Origin: Oerskovia paurometabola
GTDB lineage: Bacteria > Actinomycetota > Actinomycetes > Actinomycetales > Cellulomonadaceae
Length of the DNA: 64,000 nt
Assembly (NCBI RefSeq): GCF_016907365.1
Contig: NZ_JAFBBV010000001.1
Coordinates: forward strand, 682,001-746,000
Direction of reading: 5' to 3'
Below are positions 16,805 through 24,739 of the stretch, piece after piece. Every line of letters begins with the position of its first letter. The first letter of the stretch is position 1. The position numbers and the translations under genes are program-made. The notes under the pieces are model-generated. The model was not told the DNA's origin and searched no databases. It saw nothing but the letters and a program-made list of their open reading frames with translations.

Positions 16805-18231
16805 GCCAGGACCGGCTCCGTGGTCCGGGCCCCCTCCTGCCCGACGGCGCCGCTCGCCTCGTCCGTACGGCCCGCCTCGGGGAGCGCGTCGGCCGCGCGC
16901 GTCGCGTACCGGCTCTCGGGGCGCGCGAGGCCGAGGTGGTCGCGCAGCGTCGTGCCCTCGTACTCCGTACGGAACAGGCCGCGCTCGCGCAGGATCGGCA
17001 CGACGTGGTCGGCGAAGTCGTCCAGGCCGCCCGGCAGGTAGGGCGGCATGACGTTGAAGCCGTCGGCGGCGCCCTGCGTGAACCACTCCTCGATCGTGTC
17101 GGCGACCTGCTCGGGCGTGCCCGCGACGACCCGGTGGCCGCGCGCCCCCGCGAGGCGGTGGAGCAGCCCGCGGACAGTGGGCTGCTCACGCTCGACGATG
17201 CCCGCGACGACCTGGAGGCGGCTGCGCGAGTTGTCGGTCACGTCGCCCGCGTCCGCGAACAGCTCGGTCGGTACGGGGCCGTCGAGCTGCGCGTGATCGA
17301 GGCGGACGCCCGTGAGCTTCTCGAGCTGGCGCAGCCCGTACTCGGGGACCGTGAGCTCGTTGAACTCGCGCTCCAGGGCCTTGGCCTCGTCCTCGGTCGC
17401 GGCGATGAACGGGCTGATGCCCGGGAGGATCTTGACGGCGTCGCGCGAGCGGCCCAGCGCCTCGGCCCCGGCCTTGATGTCGGCGTAGAAGGCCTGCGCG
17501 TCGGACAGCCGCTGGTGCGCCGTGAAGATCGCCTCGGCGTAGCGGCTCGCGAACGCGCGCCCCTCGTTCGACGCGCCCGCCTGGACCAGGACCGGGTGGC
17601 CCTGCGGCGAGCGGGCCGCGTTGAATGCGCCCTCGACGCGCAGGTGCTCGCCGCGGAAGGCCGCGTCGTGGATCTTCGCGGGGTCGGCGTAACGGCCCGA
17701 CGCGCGGTCGATCAGCACCGCGTCGTCCTCCCAGCTGTCCCAGAGCCGGGTGGTGACCTCGACGAACTCGGCGGCGCGCGCGTACCGCTCGACGTGGTCC
17801 GGGTGGGAGTCGAGGCCGAAGTTGCGGGCCGCGTCCTCGCTCGCCGTCGTGACGATGTTCCACCCGGCGCGACCGTTGCTCAGGTGGTCGAGCGTCGAGA
17901 AGAGCCGCGCCAGGTTGTACGGGTCGTAGAACGTGGTCGACGCGGTCGCGATCAGCCCGATCCGCGTCGTCGCAGCAGCGATCGACGCGAGCGTCAGGAT
18001 CGGCTCGAGCCGGCCGACGCTGTTGAACTCGACGCCGTCGTGCAGGACGGGGCCGTCCGCGAAGAAGACGGCGTCGAACCTCGCGGCCTCGGCCGTGCGG
18101 GCGAGCTCGGTGTAGAAGTCGGCCGTGAAGATGCGCTCGGGCTGGGTGTCCGGGTGCCGCCAGGCCGCCTCGTGGTGGCCGGCGGGGTGGATGAACAGGT
18201 TCAGGCTGAGCTGGCGGGGCTGCTGGGTCAT
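16801..18231 (-). CDS. LLM-class FMN-dependent monooxygenase, NtaA/SnaA/DszA type
   Basis: This 476-aa enzyme belongs to the bacterial luciferase-like family that uses FMNH2 and O2 to oxidise its substrate. The NtaA/SnaA/DszA subgroup is indicated by length and by STLDHLSNGRAGWNIVTT (around residues 113-130) and the long DSHPDHVERYARAAEFVEVT helix. The barrel closes with GADGFN and the TTLRDHLGL C-terminal segment seen in this subgroup. Members act on sulfones, sulfonates, aminopolycarboxylates and others. Because it sits behind a sulfonate-type ABC importer and a cysteine-containing leader, C-S bond cleavage is the most likely role. No flavin reductase is in this operon; those are at 39842-41058. 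The 85-bp gap from the permease holds no clear terminator. Confidence 0.88.
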   Translation of the reverse strand: MTQQPRQLSLNLFIHPAGHHEAAWRHPDTQPERIFTADFYTELARTAEAARFDAVFFADGPVLHDGVEFNSVGRLEPILTLASIAAATTRIGLIATASTTFYDPYNLARLFSTLDHLSNGRAGWNIVTTASEDAARNFGLDSHPDHVERYARAAEFVEVTTRLWDSWEDDAVLIDRASGRYADPAKIHDAAFRGEHLRVEGAFNAARSPQGHPVLVQAGASNEGRAFASRYAEAIFTAHQRLSDAQAFYADIKAGAEALGRSRDAVKILPGISPFIAATEDEAKALEREFNELTVPEYGLRQLEKLTGVRLDHAQLDGPVPTELFADAGDVTDNSRSRLQVVAGIVEREQPTVRGLLHRLAGARGHRVVAGTPEQVADTIEEWFTQGAADGFNVMPPYLPGGLDDFADHVVPILRERGLFRTEYEGTTLRDHLGLARPESRYATRAADALPEAGRTDEASGAVGQEGARTTEPVLA

Positions 18232-18316
18232 GGTGCGTCCTCGGGTCGTGGGTCGGGTCGTGGGATGGGGCGGGAGACGGTTCCTGCGGGGGCTGGGTCG
18301 CTCACGGGCGAACCGC

Positions 18317-19228
18317 TCACGTGGTGCGCCAGCGCGAGAAGTGCCGTTCGAGGCTCACGAGCACGGCGTTGATCGAGACCCCGACGAGCGAGATCGCGAT
18401 GATCCCGGCGTACATGTTCGTGATCTGGAAGTTGAACTGGGCGTAGGTGATGAGGTACCCGAGCCCGGCCTTGGCGCCGACCATCTCGGCCGCGATGAGC
18501 ACCAGGATCGAGCTCGTCCCGGCCATGCGGATGCCCGTGAAGATCGTCGGGACGGCGGCCGGCAGCACGACCTTCTGGAACAGCCGGACGGGAGGCAGCC
18601 CGAGCGACCGGGCCGACTTCACGAGCAGCGGGTCCACGGTCCGGACCCCGGCGATCGTGTTGAGCAGGATGGGGAAGAAGCACGCGTAGACGACGAGCGT
18701 GATCTTCGACGTCTCGCCGATCCCCAGGACGAGGATGAACACGGGCAGGAGCGCCAGGGCCGCGGTGTTGCGGAACAGCTCGAGGAACGGGCCGAGGAAC
18801 TGGGCGACGCTCGCCCACCACCCGATCGCGATGCCCAGCGGGATCGCGAGCAGGACCGCGATCGCGAATCCCGTGCCCGCCCGCGTCAGGCTCGTCCCGA
18901 CATGCTTGCCCAGCTCGCCGCTCGTGAGCAGCTCCCAGAAGGACTCGAGCACCGCGCTGAGCGGCGGCAGGAAGACCTTGTCGACCAGCCCGACGCGCGG
19001 CGCGACCTCCCAGATCACCAGGAAGAGCACGATCGCGGCCGAGGCCCGCAGGACGCGGACTCCCACGCCCCGCAGGCGAGCGCCGGCGGACGGCGTCGGG
19101 TCCTGGTCGGCCGTGAGCACCTGGCGGCGTCCGAGCGTGGGCGGGTCGGCGAACGCGACGGTGTCCTGCGCAGGGCGGGCCAGGGCCTCGCCCCGGGCGG
19201 GGGCGTGCGGGGTCACGGTGCTAGACAT
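18317..19228 (-). CDS. ABC transporter permease, sulfonate/nitrate/taurine type
   Basis: This 303-aa integral membrane protein is the permease of the importer encoded with the next two genes. It has a 50-residue cytoplasmic N-terminus, six or so membrane helices, and the BPD-transporter EAA-like loop around VKSARSLGLPPVRLFQKVVL, which contacts the ATPase. The sequence is of the SsuC/TauC/NrtB group. The ATG at 19228 overlaps the ATPase stop by 8 bases (ATGTCTAG). It would form a homodimer with two copies of the ATPase. Sulfonate import is inferred from the family and from the flavin monooxygenase downstream; nitrate and thiamine-precursor importers share the fold. Confidence 0.86.
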   Translation of the reverse strand: MSSTVTPHAPARGEALARPAQDTVAFADPPTLGRRQVLTADQDPTPSAGARLRGVGVRVLRASAAIVLFLVIWEVAPRVGLVDKVFLPPLSAVLESFWELLTSGELGKHVGTSLTRAGTGFAIAVLLAIPLGIAIGWWASVAQFLGPFLELFRNTAALALLPVFILVLGIGETSKITLVVYACFFPILLNTIAGVRTVDPLLVKSARSLGLPPVRLFQKVVLPAAVPTIFTGIRMAGTSSILVLIAAEMVGAKAGLGYLITYAQFNFQITNMYAGIIAISLVGVSINAVLVSLERHFSRWRTT

Positions 19229-20117
19229 GGGCGTCCTCCTTTGCGTGGAGCGCGCTCCACACCTCGTGCCGGTACCGGCCGAAGCGCGCCGAGGAGCGGA
19301 CGTCGCCGTGCTTGCCGTCGTCGCCGCCAAGGTCAGCGGCCCCCGCGAGGTCGACGTCGATCACGGTCTGCAGCCGGCCCGGGCGGGGTGTCATGACCGC
19401 GACGCGCTGCCCCAGGTACACCGACTCCTCGATGCCGTGGGTGATGAAGACGATCGTCTTGCCCGTCGCGCGCCAGATGCGCAGCAGCTCGTCCTGGAGG
19501 GACTCGCGCGTCTGGGCGTCGAGGGCCGCGAACGGCTCGTCCATGAGGAGCACCTCGGGGTCGAACGCGAGGCTGCGCGCGATCGCGACGCGCTGCTTCA
19601 TGCCGCCCGAGAGCTCGTGCGGGTACCGGTCCGCGAAGGCCGTGAGGCCCACGAGGTCCAGGTACTCGTCGGCGACGCGGGCCCGTGCGGCCCGCGCGAC
19701 GCCCTTGGCCTCCAGCCCGAGCTCGACGTTCGCGCGGGCCGTGCGCCAGGGGAGCAGCGCGTACTGCTGGAACACCACGCCCCGGTCGAGGCCCGGCCCC
19801 GTGACGGGCGAGTCGTCGAGCAGGATGCGGCCCGACGTCGGCTCGGTGAGCCCGCCGAGCAGGTCCAGCAGCGTCGACTTGCCGCAGCCCGAGGGCCCGA
19901 CGACCGTCAGGAACTCGCCCGCGCGGACGTCGAGCGTGAAGTCCTCGACGGCCGTGAACCGCTTGCGTGCCCCGCGGCCCGCGGCCGCGTCGCGCACGAT
20001 GAACTCCTTGTGCACGTGCTCGAGGCGGAGCTTGGGGGTCGAGCCCGGGAAGTCCGCCGCCTCCGGGGAAACCGTCGCGCTGGGCCGGGTCGCCGTGACC
20101 GCCGTCGTGCCGCTCAT
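19221..20117 (-). CDS. ABC transporter ATP-binding protein, sulfonate/nitrate/taurine type
   Basis: This 298-aa ATPase powers the importer. It shows Walker A GPSGCGKST, Q-loop VFQQYALLPW, signature LSGGMKQR, Walker B VLLMDEPFAALD and the switch His in FITHGIEES. These details, particularly the LPW after the Q-loop, are typical of SsuB/TauB. An N-terminal extension of about 25 residues and a C-terminal tail after the core are unremarkable. The ATG overlaps the TGA of the substrate-binding protein gene by 4 bp (ATGA), so expression is coupled with the lipoprotein. Confidence 0.9.
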   Translation of the reverse strand: MSGTTAVTATRPSATVSPEAADFPGSTPKLRLEHVHKEFIVRDAAAGRGARKRFTAVEDFTLDVRAGEFLTVVGPSGCGKSTLLDLLGGLTEPTSGRILLDDSPVTGPGLDRGVVFQQYALLPWRTARANVELGLEAKGVARAARARVADEYLDLVGLTAFADRYPHELSGGMKQRVAIARSLAFDPEVLLMDEPFAALDAQTRESLQDELLRIWRATGKTIVFITHGIEESVYLGQRVAVMTPRPGRLQTVIDVDLAGAADLGGDDGKHGDVRSSARFGRYRHEVWSALHAKEDAHV

Positions 20118-21226
20118 GGCGCGACCTCGACGGGCTCGCCGTCGGGGCCCGCGTCCTTCGCGTAGGTCCCGTTCGCGTAGGGGTTGTACTCGTTGGTGTA
20201 GATGTCCTCGGGGGAGAACTGGCCCTTCTCGAGCTCGCCCTCGCGCACGAGCCAGTCGATCCACGTCGAGATCTCCTCCTCGTCGATCACGCCTCCCGGG
20301 ACCGTGATGCTCGGGGACTTCCAGTAGGGGACCAGCTCGGTGTTCTCGCCGCGCCCGCGCCCCTCGATGATCGAGGTGTACCGCGCGCGGACCTCCTCGA
20401 CCGGGGTGACCTGCGTCCAGCGGATCGCGCGCGCCGTGCCCTGCACGAAGTCCTCGACGACCTCGGGGTTCTTCTCGATGTACTCGTCGCGCAGGATGTA
20501 CGTCCCGTAGGAGAAGTTCCCGTAGAGCGACGTCTCGCTGAAGAGCTGCGTGATCCCGCCGCGCTCCAGGGCCTTGTCCTGGAAGACGCGCGAGAGCCCG
20601 ACGACGTCGACCTGCCCCTCGCGCAGCACCTGCTCGGCGTTCACGGGCGGCACGACGACGAGCTCGACCTGGTCGATCTCCTCGGCGCTCAGCCCGCCGC
20701 GTGAGAGCCACTCGCGGATGAGGAACTCGCTCTGCGCGCCTAGCGTGTTGACGCCGATCGACTTGCCGATCAGGTCCCGGGGCTCGGTGACAGGGCTGCC
20801 CTCGACCGTGTAGAAGCCGCCGTAGGACAGCTCGTCCGAGCCGTAGTAGGAGATGACGGACGTGATGGGCGAGCCCGACGCCTTGAGCTTGACGATGGCG
20901 CCGTTGAACGCGCCCCCGAAGTCGGTCGAGCCTGTCGCGGCGGCCTGGATGCTCTGTGGGCCGCCCGTCGAGTCGCCGACCCACTCGAGCTCGACCTTCT
21001 CGAAGTAGCCGAGGTCCGCCGCGAGCTCGGGGAAGGTCACCTGCCCGACCGAGCCGTCGTAGCGCAGCACGGCCTTGCCGGACTCGCCGACCGTGGCCTC
21101 CTCGGCGCTCGCGGCCGAGCACGCCACGAGCGTCACGGCGAGGCCCGCGGTCAGCGCGGCCCGGACGGCGGTACGGACGGCGGTGCGGGCCGGGTGGTGG
21201 GCGTGGGGTCTGAGGGTGCGGGGCAT
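20114..21226 (-). CDS. ABC transporter substrate-binding lipoprotein, sulfonate-type
   Basis: This 370-aa lipoprotein has an Arg-containing signal, hydrophobic core and lipobox LVAC with Cys36. The mature part is a periplasmic-binding fold of the NMT1/SsuA group: it begins with LRYDGSVGQVTFPELAADLG, includes GGPQSIQAAATGSTDFGGA, where the ligand pocket usually lies, and has two domains joined by hinge strands. It would deliver a small sulfonate or similar anion to the permease. The ATG at 21226 has a CTGGAG ribosome site. It is the first large gene after the small cysteine leader (21418-21522), separated by 191 nt of C-rich sequence. Ligand identity is inference from the operon. Confidence 0.85.
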   Translation of the reverse strand: MPRTLRPHAHHPARTAVRTAVRAALTAGLAVTLVACSAASAEEATVGESGKAVLRYDGSVGQVTFPELAADLGYFEKVELEWVGDSTGGPQSIQAAATGSTDFGGAFNGAIVKLKASGSPITSVISYYGSDELSYGGFYTVEGSPVTEPRDLIGKSIGVNTLGAQSEFLIREWLSRGGLSAEEIDQVELVVVPPVNAEQVLREGQVDVVGLSRVFQDKALERGGITQLFSETSLYGNFSYGTYILRDEYIEKNPEVVEDFVQGTARAIRWTQVTPVEEVRARYTSIIEGRGRGENTELVPYWKSPSITVPGGVIDEEEISTWIDWLVREGELEKGQFSPEDIYTNEYNPYANGTYAKDAGPDGEPVEVAP

Positions 21227-21417
21227 GGGAGCTCCAGGTAGTCGGGGTAGGCGTGTCCGGCCGACGGCGGGCACGCCGGCAGCACGGTGGGAAGGGTGGG
21301 AAAGGGGTCGCTCGGTCCGCTGGCGCGCGAGGTGCACGACGGCGCGAGCGGGAGCGTGAGCGCGCGAGGAGCGCGGGGCGGGGGGTCGGCGCGAGCCGTG
21401 CCCGGGGAACGGCGGGG
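21227..21417 (-). promoter_or_regulatory. Candidate attenuator between cysteine leader and ABC importer
   Basis: On the minus strand these 191 nt are C-rich and poor in clear ORFs. They include a pyrimidine tract at about 21283-21306 (CCCCUUUCCCACC-like) and a GGCGTG/CACGCC stem just before the ribosome site of the binding-protein gene. A G-poor, C-rich stretch of this kind is what Rho uses, so ribosome stalling on the leader could control Rho access or RNA folding. Mechanism is inference. Confidence 0.4.
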
Positions 21418-21522
21418 CTATCGACAGAGACAGCCGGCGACGAGACGCAGGTCGACGGCGCGGCGCACCACGAGGCGCACCGGTGTCCCGGGGTGCTCGT
21501 GGGCGGAGTCGTCGAAGCGCAT
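21418..21522 (-). CDS. Putative cysteine-sensing leader peptide (34 aa)
   Basis: A 34-codon ORF starts with ATG at 21522, eight bases after AGGA, and ends at TAG 21420-21418. Its C-terminus reads VVRRAVDLRLVAGCLCR-stop, with Cys at 31 and 33. This is the pattern of short actinobacterial 'putative leader peptides' upstream of sulfur genes, which end in RRxVDL...C(L/I)C. It precedes the sulfonate-type importer on the same strand. The likely role is in cis: when Cys-tRNA is scarce the ribosome stalls near the end and the downstream transcript is allowed to continue. The peptide itself need not have a function. A perfect GTCTC/GAGAC inverted repeat (21571-21581) lies just upstream in the promoter area. 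The start could be further downstream, but the Cys end is fixed. Confidence 0.65.
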   Translation of the reverse strand: MRFDDSAHEHPGTPVRLVVRRAVDLRLVAGCLCR

Positions 21523-21631
21523 GGCGGCGATCCTGGCGGCAGCCACCGGGACGGCACAAGGCCCTATCCGGTCTCCGAGACGATGTTTCGCCCGGTTCCT
21601 CCGGGTTAACGGCACGGGGCCGGCCCTGAGG

Positions 21632-23260
21632 TCAGGCCAGCGCCCTGACCGCCTCGATCGTGTCCGCCTCGTCGGCGGTCTTGTCGTCGCGGTAGCGCAG
21701 CACGCGCGCGAAGCGCAGCGCGAGCCCGCCGGGGTAGCGCGTGGACCGTTGGAGCCCGTCGAACGCGATCTCGACGACCTGCTCGGGCCGGACGTGCACG
21801 ACGTAGTCGGTGCGCGAGGTCTCGAGCTCGAGGAACCGCTCCGTCTGCCAGCGCAGCATCTCGTCGGTCATACCCTTGAACGTCTTGCCGAGCATCACGA
21901 ACCCGCCCTGGGGGTCGCGGGCGCCCAGGTGGATGTTGGACAGCAGCCCCGTCCGGCGACCCGACCCCCACTCGACCGCGAGCACCACGAGGTCGAGCGT
22001 GTGCCGCGGCTTGACCTTGACCCACCCGGCTCCGCGGCGCCCTGCCGCGTAGGGCGCGTCGAGCGACTTCACGACCACGCCCTCCTGCCCCTCGCGCACG
22101 GCCTCGGCGAAGAACTCCTCTGCCGCGCCGGGGGACGCGGTCGCCAGGCGGCGGACCGTGAACGACCCCGCGACCCGGTCGAGCACGTCGAGCCGCTCGT
22201 GCAGCGGGGCGTCGATCAGGTCGTGACCGTCGGCGTGCAGCACGTCGAAGAAGTACGGGCGGAGCGCGAGCGCCCCGGCAAGCGCGGCCCCGCCGTCCGC
22301 GCCACCAGCACCGTCGGCGTCCCCACTGCCCGCACCGCCGGCGTCCCGCGTGGCCGACCGGGCAGCCGTCTCCTGGAAGGGCCGGGCCACGCCGTCCGGC
22401 CCGACGACGAGCGCCTCGCCGTCGAGCACGAACCGCTCCGAGGCCAGGGAGCGCGCATCCGCGACGATCTCCGGGACGCGCGGGGTGATGTCGTCGAGCG
22501 AGCGTGTGAACACCCGCACCGCGTCGCCGTCCCGGTGGACCTGGATGCGGATGCCGTCGAGCTTCACGTCGACCGACACCCGGTGTCCCGGGTCGTCCGC
22601 CGCGGGCGAGGCCCCGAGCTTGTCGAACGCCGCCGCCACGTCGGGGGCCGACTGCGCGAGCATGGGCCGTACGGGGCGACCCACCTCGAGGCCGAACCCG
22701 GCCAGGGCGGTGAGCGCCGCCGTCGGGCCGGGGGCTTCGAGCGCCGCGCGCGCGACCGGGCCCGTCGCCCCGCGCAGCATGACCGCGCGGCGCACCGCGT
22801 CGACCGGGACGCCCGCGGCCTCCGCGACCGCGTCCACGACCAGGGCGTCGAGCGCACCCTGGCGCAGGTCGCCCGCGACCAGGCCGCGCAGGAACGACTG
22901 CTCGCGCTCGGTCGCCGCTGCGAACAGCGCCGTGGCCGCCGCGGACCGGGCGGTGTCCGAGCCGGGACCCGAGAGCGCCGCCATCTCCTCGAACGTCGCG
23001 TCGACCGCCTCGACCGTGAGCGTCGGGGAGCCGGCAGGCGGCGGGAGGGACCGCAGCGACGCCCAGCCGAGCCCCGTGCGCCGCTGCCGCAGCTCGCCCG
23101 CGAGGTAGGACACGACGATCTCGACGTCGTCACCGGGCCCGCCTGCCTCCCCGTCCGGTGCGGCCCGGCGCAGCAGGTCGGCCAGCGCCGCGCGCTTGGC
23201 CAGGCGCGAGCGGGTGGCGGCGACGGCGTCGGACGTGGCGGCGACCTCGGCGAGCAGCAT
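21632..23260 (-). CDS. ATP-dependent DNA ligase
   Basis: This 542-aa protein seals nicks in duplex DNA through a lysyl-AMP intermediate. The adenylated lysine is Lys233 in VDVKLDGIR (motif I). Later nucleotidyltransferase motifs are visible (EGVVVKSLD, motif IV; WVKVKP, motif V), with an OB-fold C-terminus. Residues 1-210 form the DNA-binding domain of LigB/LIG1-type ligases. Between motifs III and IV there is a Gly/Ala/Asp-rich insert of about 30 residues (around nt 22270-22370) that looks disordered. This corresponds to the actinobacterial LigB, which is accessory to the NAD-dependent LigA. It is divergent from the SDR gene and upstream of the leader peptide on the same strand. Confidence 0.92.
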   Translation of the reverse strand: MLLAEVAATSDAVAATRSRLAKRAALADLLRRAAPDGEAGGPGDDVEIVVSYLAGELRQRRTGLGWASLRSLPPPAGSPTLTVEAVDATFEEMAALSGPGSDTARSAAATALFAAATEREQSFLRGLVAGDLRQGALDALVVDAVAEAAGVPVDAVRRAVMLRGATGPVARAALEAPGPTAALTALAGFGLEVGRPVRPMLAQSAPDVAAAFDKLGASPAADDPGHRVSVDVKLDGIRIQVHRDGDAVRVFTRSLDDITPRVPEIVADARSLASERFVLDGEALVVGPDGVARPFQETAARSATRDAGGAGSGDADGAGGADGGAALAGALALRPYFFDVLHADGHDLIDAPLHERLDVLDRVAGSFTVRRLATASPGAAEEFFAEAVREGQEGVVVKSLDAPYAAGRRGAGWVKVKPRHTLDLVVLAVEWGSGRRTGLLSNIHLGARDPQGGFVMLGKTFKGMTDEMLRWQTERFLELETSRTDYVVHVRPEQVVEIAFDGLQRSTRYPGGLALRFARVLRYRDDKTADEADTIEAVRALA

Positions 23261-23379
23261 GTCTCATCCTCGCGCCACCCCGCCCGGCCCGCTCGGCCAG
23301 CCCGACGGCGGCGCCCGGCCCTGCGGACCTCCTCGCCCTCGGGCTACGCTGCCCAGGGGCGTCGACGAAGGAGTGGGAC

Positions 23380-24156
23380 GTGGAGATCGCGGGCAAGGTC
23401 GCGCTGGTGACCGGAGGGGCCTCGGGGCTGGGGCGGGCGACCGTCGAGGAGCTGGTCGGCGCCGGGGCGCGCGTCGTGGTCGCGGACCTGCCGGGCTCGC
23501 CCGGCCAGGCGCTCGCGGACACCCTGGGCGACGCGGTCCGGTTCGTGCCCACCGACGTCACGGACGAGGACGACGTGTCCCGGGCGCTCGACGCCGCCGC
23601 GGACCTGGGCGGGCTGCACGTCGCGGTGAGCTGCGCGGGGATCGTGCTCGCGCGGCGCGTGCTCGGCAAGGGCGGCGTGCACGACCTCGCGTCGTTCCAG
23701 AAGGTCGTGACCGTGAACCTGGTCGGGACGTTCAACGTCGCGCGGCTCGCGGCCGAGCGCATGGTCGCCCTGGACGGCGACCCGCGCGGCGAGGCGCCCG
23801 AGGAGCGCGGCGTGATCGTGAACACCGCGTCGGTCGCGGCGTTCGACGGCCAGGTGGGTCAGGCCGCCTACGCGGCGTCGAAGGGCGGGGTCGCGGCGAT
23901 GACGCTGCCGCTCGCGCGCGACCTCGCGGACCGGCGCATCCGGGTCATGGCGATCGCGCCCGGCATCTTCAGCACGCCCATGATGGCGTCCCTGCCGCCC
24001 GAGGCCCAGGAGTCGCTCGCGGCTCAGGTGCCGCACCCGCGCAGGCTCGGCCGCCCCGAGGAGTTCGCGCGCCTGGTGCGCGCGATCGTCGAGAACCCCA
24101 TGCTCAACGGCGAGGTGATCCGCCTCGACGGCGGGATCCGGATGGCCCCGCGCTGA
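23380..24156 (+). CDS. SDR family 3-hydroxyacyl-CoA dehydrogenase-like oxidoreductase (HSD10-like)
   Basis: This 258-aa short-chain dehydrogenase has the NAD motif TGGASGLG at 11-18 and the catalytic triad Ser151, Tyr164 and Lys168. The C-terminal stretch [10 protein letters not shown]...[15 protein letters not shown] is characteristic of type II 3-hydroxyacyl-CoA dehydrogenases (HSD17B10-like). It would oxidise (S)-3-hydroxyacyl-CoA or a related secondary alcohol with NAD. The GTG at 23380 follows AAGGAG. It is divergent from the ligase gene (119 bp gap) and ends in a long hairpin before the sulfur operon, so it is probably an independent unit. Confidence 0.85.
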   Translation: MEIAGKVALVTGGASGLGRATVEELVGAGARVVVADLPGSPGQALADTLGDAVRFVPTDVTDEDDVSRALDAAADLGGLHVAVSCAGIVLARRVLGKGGVHDLASFQKVVTVNLVGTFNVARLAAERMVALDGDPRGEAPEERGVIVNTASVAAFDGQVGQAAYAASKGGVAAMTLPLARDLADRRIRVMAIAPGIFSTPMMASLPPEAQESLAAQVPHPRRLGRPEEFARLVRAIVENPMLNGEVIRLDGGIRMAPR

Positions 24157-24162
24157 CCCTCG

Positions 24163-24229
24163 TCCGCTGAGTGCGGAGCAGTTGCTGTGGATCGCCGGTG
24201 ATGACGACAACTGCTCCGCACTCAGCGGA
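24163..24229 (+). terminator. 22-bp perfect hairpin after the SDR gene
   Basis: Arms 24163-24184 and 24208-24229 pair perfectly over 22 bp around a 23-nt loop. It isolates the SDR gene from the promoter of the next operon. The arm segment GCTGAGTGCGGAGCAG recurs in the hairpin at 34487. Confidence 0.75.
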
Positions 24230-24308
24230 AGGTGGTGTCCGGTTCGGACCGGTTCCTGTCTCAATCTCTACTGATTCGGTCCAGAATGCGGACGGTTGGC
24301 CCAAGTCG

Positions 24309-24337
24309 TTGACACCTCCTGTGCTCGGGCATACATT
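24309..24337 (+). promoter_or_regulatory. Strong sigma70-type promoter for the sulfur operon
   Basis: TTGACA (24309-24314) is a perfect -35 element and TACATT (24332-24337) is a good -10, 17 bp apart. This is the best promoter match I see in the window. It lies about 60 bp before the cysteine leader ORF. Confidence 0.65.
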
Positions 24338-24397
24338 CCGGGCCATCGGCAGACGCCCCGTCCGCCGCACCGCAGCACGACGACCCGAGGAGGACCC

Positions 24398-24505
24398 GTG
24401 GACACCAGCACCGCGCTCGTCCCCGTGACGGCGCCGTCGGCCCTCGCAGGTCGCACGTGTTGTCCCCCCGGGCGCCCCGTCGTCCCGGGCCGCGTCTGTT
24501 GTTGA
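24398..24505 (+). CDS. Putative poly-cysteine leader peptide (35 aa)
   Basis: A 35-codon ORF begins with GTG at 24398, three bases after a strong GAGGAGGA ribosome site, and ends at TGA 24503-24505. It has two Cys-Cys pairs: RTCCPPGRP at about residues 19-27, and GRVCC immediately before the stop. Four Cys codons in the last 16 positions, after a near-consensus promoter and before a 14-kb organosulfur operon, fit a cysteine attenuator. Low Cys-tRNA would stall the ribosome at the terminal pair. Poly-cysteine upstream ORFs are known in mycobacterial sulfur operons; this one has a different layout and an additional Pro-Pro between the pairs, which also slows translation. No known family name applies. 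Confidence 0.65.
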   Translation: MDTSTALVPVTAPSALAGRTCCPPGRPVVPGRVCC

Positions 24506-24739
24506 GCCTGCGCTCCTCCTGACGTCTCCCGAGCCGGACCGGCTCGTCCCTGAACCGCCCCGCCCGTGAACGGGTCGCTGCGGCATGCCGATCTGCGGCG
24601 AGCCACAGCGCCACCCGCCACCGCGCCCGGCGGTCCACCCCTCTGCACCCCAGTTCTCGCGACCCGTCGCGGCCGTCCGCCGACCCCTGCGGCAGCGACC
24701 GAGCGACCCCGCACCCGACCTCCCGGAGTGGAACGACCC
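24506..24739 (+). promoter_or_regulatory. Candidate attenuator after the poly-cysteine leader
   Basis: These 234 nt hold no gene. They contain a CGAGCCGG/CCGGCTCG hairpin (about 24531-24547), a CCCGT/ACGGG stem soon after, and then a long C-rich, G-poor stretch (about 24601-24720) up to the ribosome site of the first monooxygenase. The layout parallels the gap after the other leader and would suit Rho-dependent or structural attenuation. Confidence 0.4.

Noticed and set aside
21418..21615. Longer 65-codon version of the first leader ORF
   Set aside because: The upstream part has no ribosome site and overlaps the promoter area; the ATG at 21522 has AGGA at good spacing. The Cys end is the same in both.
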